Assembly: GCF_010093535.1 (NCBI RefSeq)
Contig: NW_022985175.1
Coordinates: 186,001 to 250,000 of the forward strand
DNA: 64,000 bases
Origin: Lindgomyces ingoldianus
Taxonomy: Eukaryota > Ascomycota > Dothideomycetes > Pleosporales > Lindgomycetaceae
Direction: 5' to 3'
A program made the translations under genes and the position numbers. The first letter of the stretch is position 1. The number at the start of each line of letters is the position of its first letter. This document shows positions 59,232 to 64,000 of the stretch, piece after piece. Below the pieces are notes generated by a model. It worked only from the letters and a program-made list of their open reading frames with translations. It ran no database searches and was not told where the DNA came from.

Positions 59232-61201
59232 ATGAAGAAATTTTACGGGCTCACGGGCCTCAAGCTCAACGTTGCTATCGCTGTTGTGGCAGGAACTGAT
59301 TTCGCGTTATTCGGCTATGGTGAGTGTCAGTCGAAACATTCCAAAATGGCTTACGCTCACGAGCTTTCCTAGATCAGGGTGTTATGGGAGGACTTCTCAC
59401 ACTACCATCCTTCCTCGAGCACTTTCCCCAAATCAACACAGCTAATCCACCCCCTGGAAGCACCAAAAGCCATGCATCCAACATCCAGGGTATCACCGTG
59501 GGTGGATATACCCTCGGGTGCTTCTTCGGCGCTGTTGCAACCATCTGGCTCGGTAATCTTCTTGGCCGCAAACGTACCATCATGGTCGGAAGTTCGATTA
59601 TGATTGCTGGCGCGGCTATCCAGGCTTCTTCCTTCAGTCTCGGGCAGCTTCTTCCTGGACGATTGATCACTGGCTTTGGTAACGGCATGAACACATCTAC
59701 GGTCCCAACCTGGCAAGCAGAAACCTCGAAATCGCATCGTCGAGGGCAAATGGTTATGATAGAAGTAAATTCACTCTTGGAGAGTGATTTGGATATTATT
59801 GACATTGGTTAGGGTTCGCTCATCGTCTTCGGCGTCATGCTAAGCTACTGGATCGACCTTGGCTTCTCGTTCTTGGAACCCAGTACCATTTCTTGGCGTT
59901 TTCCCATCGCTTTTCAAATAATTCTTGCTATATTTATCGTCTGTACAATCCCAGGTCTTCCCGAATCACCTCGATGGCTGGTTCTCAAAGGCAAGGAAGA
60001 CGAAGCGCTAGACGTGCTGTGTGCCCTCAACGAACTACCGCCCGATGATAAGAAAGTTCAAAGCGAATTCCAGGCCGTTAAAGATACTGTTTTCGAGATG
60101 TCTAAGGGTGGATTCCGCGACTGCTTTAAGATGAACAGGAACCGTAATTTCCATCGTACGGCCTTAGGGTATGTTAATCAGATGTTCCAGCAGGTAAGTA
60201 GAGTTATCCTTGGCTCAAGGGTGGTCACTAAGGGTTGTATTAGATCTCGGGGATTAATATCATCACGGTAAGCTATCGTCATTAGATGTTTTCACCTAGG
60301 TCTCATTTCCAGATAGTATTACGCGGCTACAATCTTCGAACAAAATATTGGTCTCTCTGGTTTCCTCAGTCGCTTGCTCGCTGCATGCAACGGCACCGAG
60401 TACTTCATGGCATCTTGGATTGCTATCTTCACAATCGAAAGATTTGGTCGGCGCTCGCTCATGATGTTTGGGGCCGCTGGGCAAGCTTTTTCAATGGCCG
60501 TGCTAGCTGGTACTACCAGCCGTGTCAGTCACAGCTTAGGGATTACCGCCGTACGTTTGGATACAAATTTGCTCAAATTGCTGTCGCAAATGACTCGTCT
60601 AGGCCGTATTCCTTTTCGTATTCAATTCCTTCTTCGCCATCGGATGGCTAGGAATGACATGGTTAGCCCAAAGCCTTGAACCCCTTTCGGGCCGTTTACT
60701 AACATCCGCATCCAGGTTATATCCCGCCGAAATCACACCACTCAGCATCCGCGCCCCAGCCAACGCAATCTCAACCACCGCAAACTGGATCTTTAACGTA
60801 AGATTCGCCACGTCTTAAATCAAGCAATGATACTAAGCTAATACGGTGGTTCACAGTTCATGGTCGTAATGGTCACCCCAGTCGCCTTCGCTAACATCGG
60901 ATACAAGACGTACATAATCTTCGCCGTAATAAATGCTTTTATGGTTCCCTCCGTCTACTTTTTCTTCCCAGAAACTGCCTACCGCTCGTTGGAAGAAATG
61001 GACGAGATTTTCCACAAGACGACGAACCCGTTCAATGTGGTTAAGATTGCGTATGAGATACCGCACCGCTTTGGCAAGAATGGAGAGCTGCTGATCAGCT
61101 ATAATGAGACGGAGGAGGCGCAGATTTATGCTGAGAGGAGACGGAGTAGTATTGCGAGGGAAGATGTGGCGAAGGCGGCGATGGAACATAGAGGTGGTTA
61201 A
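59232..61201 (+). CDS. Major facilitator superfamily sugar transporter
   Basis: CDS join(59232..59319, 59373..59764, 59813..60193, 60243..60266, 60317..60550, 60603..60661, 60716..60797, 60857..61201), 534 aa. All phases agree; exon 4 is a 24-nt micro-exon coding ISGINIIT. Sugar-porter landmarks: FGYDQGVMGGLL in helix 1, GYTLGCFFGA and LGRKRTIMVG after helix 2, PGRLITGFGNGM, PESPRWLVLKGK, QISGINIITYYAATIF in helix 7, ERFGRRSLMMFGA, and the closing FFPETAYRSLEEMDEIF. About twelve membrane segments fit. It probably imports a hexose or related sugar by proton symport at the plasma membrane; the specific sugar cannot be told. There are no neighbouring catabolic genes. The gene is intact. Confidence 0.92.
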
Positions 61202-63917
61202 GTGGTTAAAGTGAGAGTAGTGCACAAAGATGTGTAAATGGAAGGGTATGCGATTGCTGTGCAGCCACGTATACGATTTTAGGTCGTATGTGTGCTCTTC
61301 AGGCATTCCTACCGTCACTGTGAAAAGTATATACATCACAAAGGAGGCAGAGCCTGACGTTAGTCATCTATTTCATTGTTTTTGACATAACCTTGGCTAG
61401 TGGTTTCTGCTTTTACGCTTACCCGTGCGGATTTGACAACCCTTATCTTCCAGGTTCAAGTCTACAGAATAGTACTGTACAAAATTCTTAAATGAAACAC
61501 GAAAACGGGTATTTGGAAACAATCGCGTGGTAATCAGGCTTAATGCAGATACCTTCTGTACTTGTTAAGTACTTCAGCTGGAATTTTGCTCTTAGTTTGA
61601 TGGAAATGGAGAAATACCAAAACCATAACGTTTGTTTAGCACTGCCTCCGACGTGGCCCTGAAGCTTGGTCCTATTTCGGATATAGGTGCCATTAGACAG
61701 CAATCTAGACTAATACTTCACGGAATATCCATTCCCCTGAAGTTCATTGCCCTGAAGTACGGCTTCATTCTCTACACCTAAGGGAACCTCGCCGAAGCGA
61801 AATTACCACCCTCCAGGGATAAGCAAGCAGCGCACGCACATTCAACTTACCATAGAGCTACTAATTTCTTGAGTAGCTGGCAAGCACTAGCACCAACGTG
61901 AGCACAGCTCTACTCTTCTCCTTCCCAAACGCTCATCTACATCCCAGGCCACCTGGACGGGTGTCCTTCTCCTTCTTTTCCAACCTTTTTTCGGTCGTAC
62001 CACCCACCACCATAGCCCCGTGATCCTCAGTAAACAGGCGCAGCGAGGGGATGGCGGATTGCAGGGTTAGTGGGGAGGATGGAGGAGAGTCGAATTGGCT
62101 TTCAAGGGGGGGTGGGGTATTCTAGGGGCTTGTTATCTGTGGAAATGGCCTGGTGGGTTGTCTTCAAAAGATTATCAGGGGAGGTGGCATCGGCTTCTTT
62201 TCAAGCCGCATCCTAGAACCCTGCTTTTCGGCGAAGGCTTCTTTTGCGCTTTCGCTAGGTGGTTTCTTGAGGGAGGGAGGCTGGGAGGGACAGGCGAAAG
62301 GAGTTAATATGAGCGTATGATTCGTTAATGCTTGGTCGCCGAACTAATTTGCCGGAACGCATCATTCTCTTTCCAAGTGTTTAATATCTCTAATACGTTC
62401 ATATTCATGTTAACTACTCGGGGTTGCTCAGACGCATTATCATGAACATATTGTAGGAAGGTGCTCCATTTCGTCTTCTCGAGTAGGGATTAATTTGGAG
62501 TATCTGCTCGACTGTTTTAGAGATCTTGGGCTTCATCGAGCCAAGATAACGTGGCGTTAACGTTTTGCTCACACGGGGTAACATCTTGGACTGGAGTTGA
62601 ATGGAGAGGAGTCATGAATAGGTGTGGAGAATAGAGGAAAGGAAAGAAATTTATATACGACGCAGCTATATACCGATTCGCATTGGATATGGTATAAATA
62701 AGGAAATAGTATGGGCGATGGAAGTCTTCGAATATGTCTTACAATATTGCTGTTAGCGATACCTTAGCTTTAATAGTGCAAGCTGCAATATAGACGGAAA
62801 GACGTAGAGCACGTGGGTCATAGGATATTAGGATTCATTCTGGAGTAAGGATGCATTCCCCTAACGTCGTACTCGATAATAGAATGAATAATCCTGGGAA
62901 TAATTCTATGATTTAGGGAACCTTTGAAACGGATTGTGAATCGGGTAGAGCTGTTAGTATACCGAATTTAAAGGAATCATCGCTCGAGGAATGGAGAACT
63001 AGTAGGGAATATTTTCAAATGGAGAGGAAATAAAGGTAAAACGTCGCGCCAAGAGAATTCGAAATCCATCCAGAGACTAGACTTCTAAAGCTCCAGGCAA
63101 TATCACGGTCCACAAAATACTTCACGTTAGTAGTATCGTAGATTTTAGGGGAAGTGTCATGGTTAGAGAAGTGGATTGTTCGTTCAAAACAACTCAAGTA
63201 TTTGACCATAACAGATGAAAATTTGACCACTTACGTATTTGTTGTGCACTGGAACTAGTTCAAAGTGCTGTATCACTTAAAGTCTTGCCTTGCTGTGGAC
63301 GAGAGGACATCCTGGGCCATCTCTAGCAGAATATTCGATTTGATGCAATCTAGGCACAGGCCTTGCACCCTGCTAATCAGTACATCTATATTTGTAAATT
63401 GATTCGGGAAATGCGTTGAGCTTGTGATCAAATAACATACCACGAAATCTTACTTGGTAGTGACTTGGGATTCCGCTCATCTTCGAGATTTTCCGAAGGT
63501 ATACTGAAAGTGAAAGATCCTTGAATGACTACAGGACGACGTCGTTGGATCCTCTCAAATTGAGAGTCGGCATTTAATTCGCGCATGTGACTGAGTTTGT
63601 GTCACTAACTAGGCCTTGAATGTCCTCTCAGCGGGGAGGTCGCTGGTTCGGAATATGCGTCAACGTTGCTATAGGCAATCCACACCATATTATCAGTATC
63701 GATAGATTAATTTATGATTCCCATGGTAGAGAAAAAGGTTGAAAGAAAACTACAGCGTGTGTGATGTTTTCTAAATGACTAGACGGCCTATATGGCCTGG
63801 ATAAGTTCACGGTGCTAAAGTAGTAGAGCGTAAGTGTCCGTACGCAGCAGCATCGTTACAGTTTAGATACTAGTTATTGCGCACAAGAAGGATCACGTAA
63901 CTATGTCCCATGATGCT

Positions 63918-63942
63918 CGTGCGCGAACCTCCGTGCGCGAAC
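63918..63942 (+). repeat. Direct repeat of 11 nt
   Basis: CGTGCGCGAAC occurs at 63918-63928 and again at 63932-63942, three bases apart, just before the palindrome. Confidence 0.8.
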
Positions 63943-63957
63943 ATCTAGATATTCCCC

Positions 63958-63979
63958 TTTTCCTCCGTACGGAGGAAAA
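63958..63979. repeat. Perfect 22-bp palindrome
   Basis: Left arm TTTTCCTCCGT and right arm ACGGAGGAAAA are exact complements with no spacer. It could be a protein-binding site or hairpin; no gene is near. Confidence 0.85.
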
Positions 63980-64000
63980 AGACAGAGCAATAACCAGAAA

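Larger units (their letters stand above)
61202..64000. other. Gene-empty right end
   Basis: About 2.8 kb with no supported gene. From about 62600 on it is AT-rich. A 71-codon minus-strand frame at 63015-63230 has no recognisable domain. A perfect 22-bp palindrome and an 11-nt direct repeat lie near the end. Confidence 0.5.

Noticed and set aside
63630..63670. Possible tRNA T-loop (GGTTCGGAATA)
   Set aside because: No matching acceptor stem, D-arm or anticodon arm can be built around it.

Overview
The window looks like nuclear DNA of a filamentous ascomycete. Genes are interrupted by many short (40-140 nt) GT-AG introns with CTAAC-like branch sites. The gene families are typical of Pezizomycotina: PTH11-like membrane proteins, a Zn2Cys6 regulator, an Sld7-like protein, small secreted cysteine proteins and a THI5-type pyrimidine synthase. 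Placement in Leotiomycetes is my inference from the gene content, not a measured result. All exon structures were joined by hand by matching splice sites, phases and protein continuity.

Layout, left to right: an Sld7-like replication protein (106-1702, +); a stand-alone cytochrome b561 protein (1940-2607, -); a dimeric alpha/beta-barrel (EthD-like) protein (4064-4884, +); a cluster of three related small secreted cysteine proteins, the first broken (5263-8452, +); a 4.3-kb gene-empty stretch; a Zn2Cys6 regulator (12809-15152, +); a secreted haem peroxidase (17819-18806, -); a PTH11-like protein (21858-23989, -); a secreted S41 peptidase with a GPI-type tail (26677-29027, +); a decayed unidentified gene (29750-30575); a second PTH11-like gene with a lost splice acceptor (34493-35969, +); a secreted type-B carboxylesterase (36876-38865, +); an arrestin-like protein (40869-42371, -); a DUF1275 membrane protein (42837-43694, -) divergent from a frameshifted oxalate decarboxylase (44120-45669, +); a small hypothetical protein (45912-46409, -); the thiamin pyrimidine gene THI5/NMT1 (47093-48352, +) under a TPP riboswitch in a 5' UTR intron; three tandem zinc-finger paralogues (49373-57493, +); and a sugar transporter (59232-61201, +). 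The last 2.8 kb has no recognisable gene.

There is no single pathway cluster. The theme is secretion and environment sensing (peroxidase, peptidase, esterase, oxalate decarboxylase, small secreted proteins, PTH11 receptors, sugar transporter) mixed with a few housekeeping genes. The two most notable features are the splicing-type TPP riboswitch, with a 7-nt complement that sits exactly against a 5' splice site, and the tandem zinc-finger family, whose last copy has a 25-nt intron and an internal stop. At least five loci carry a visible disabling change, which suggests relaxed selection or assembly errors in this region.
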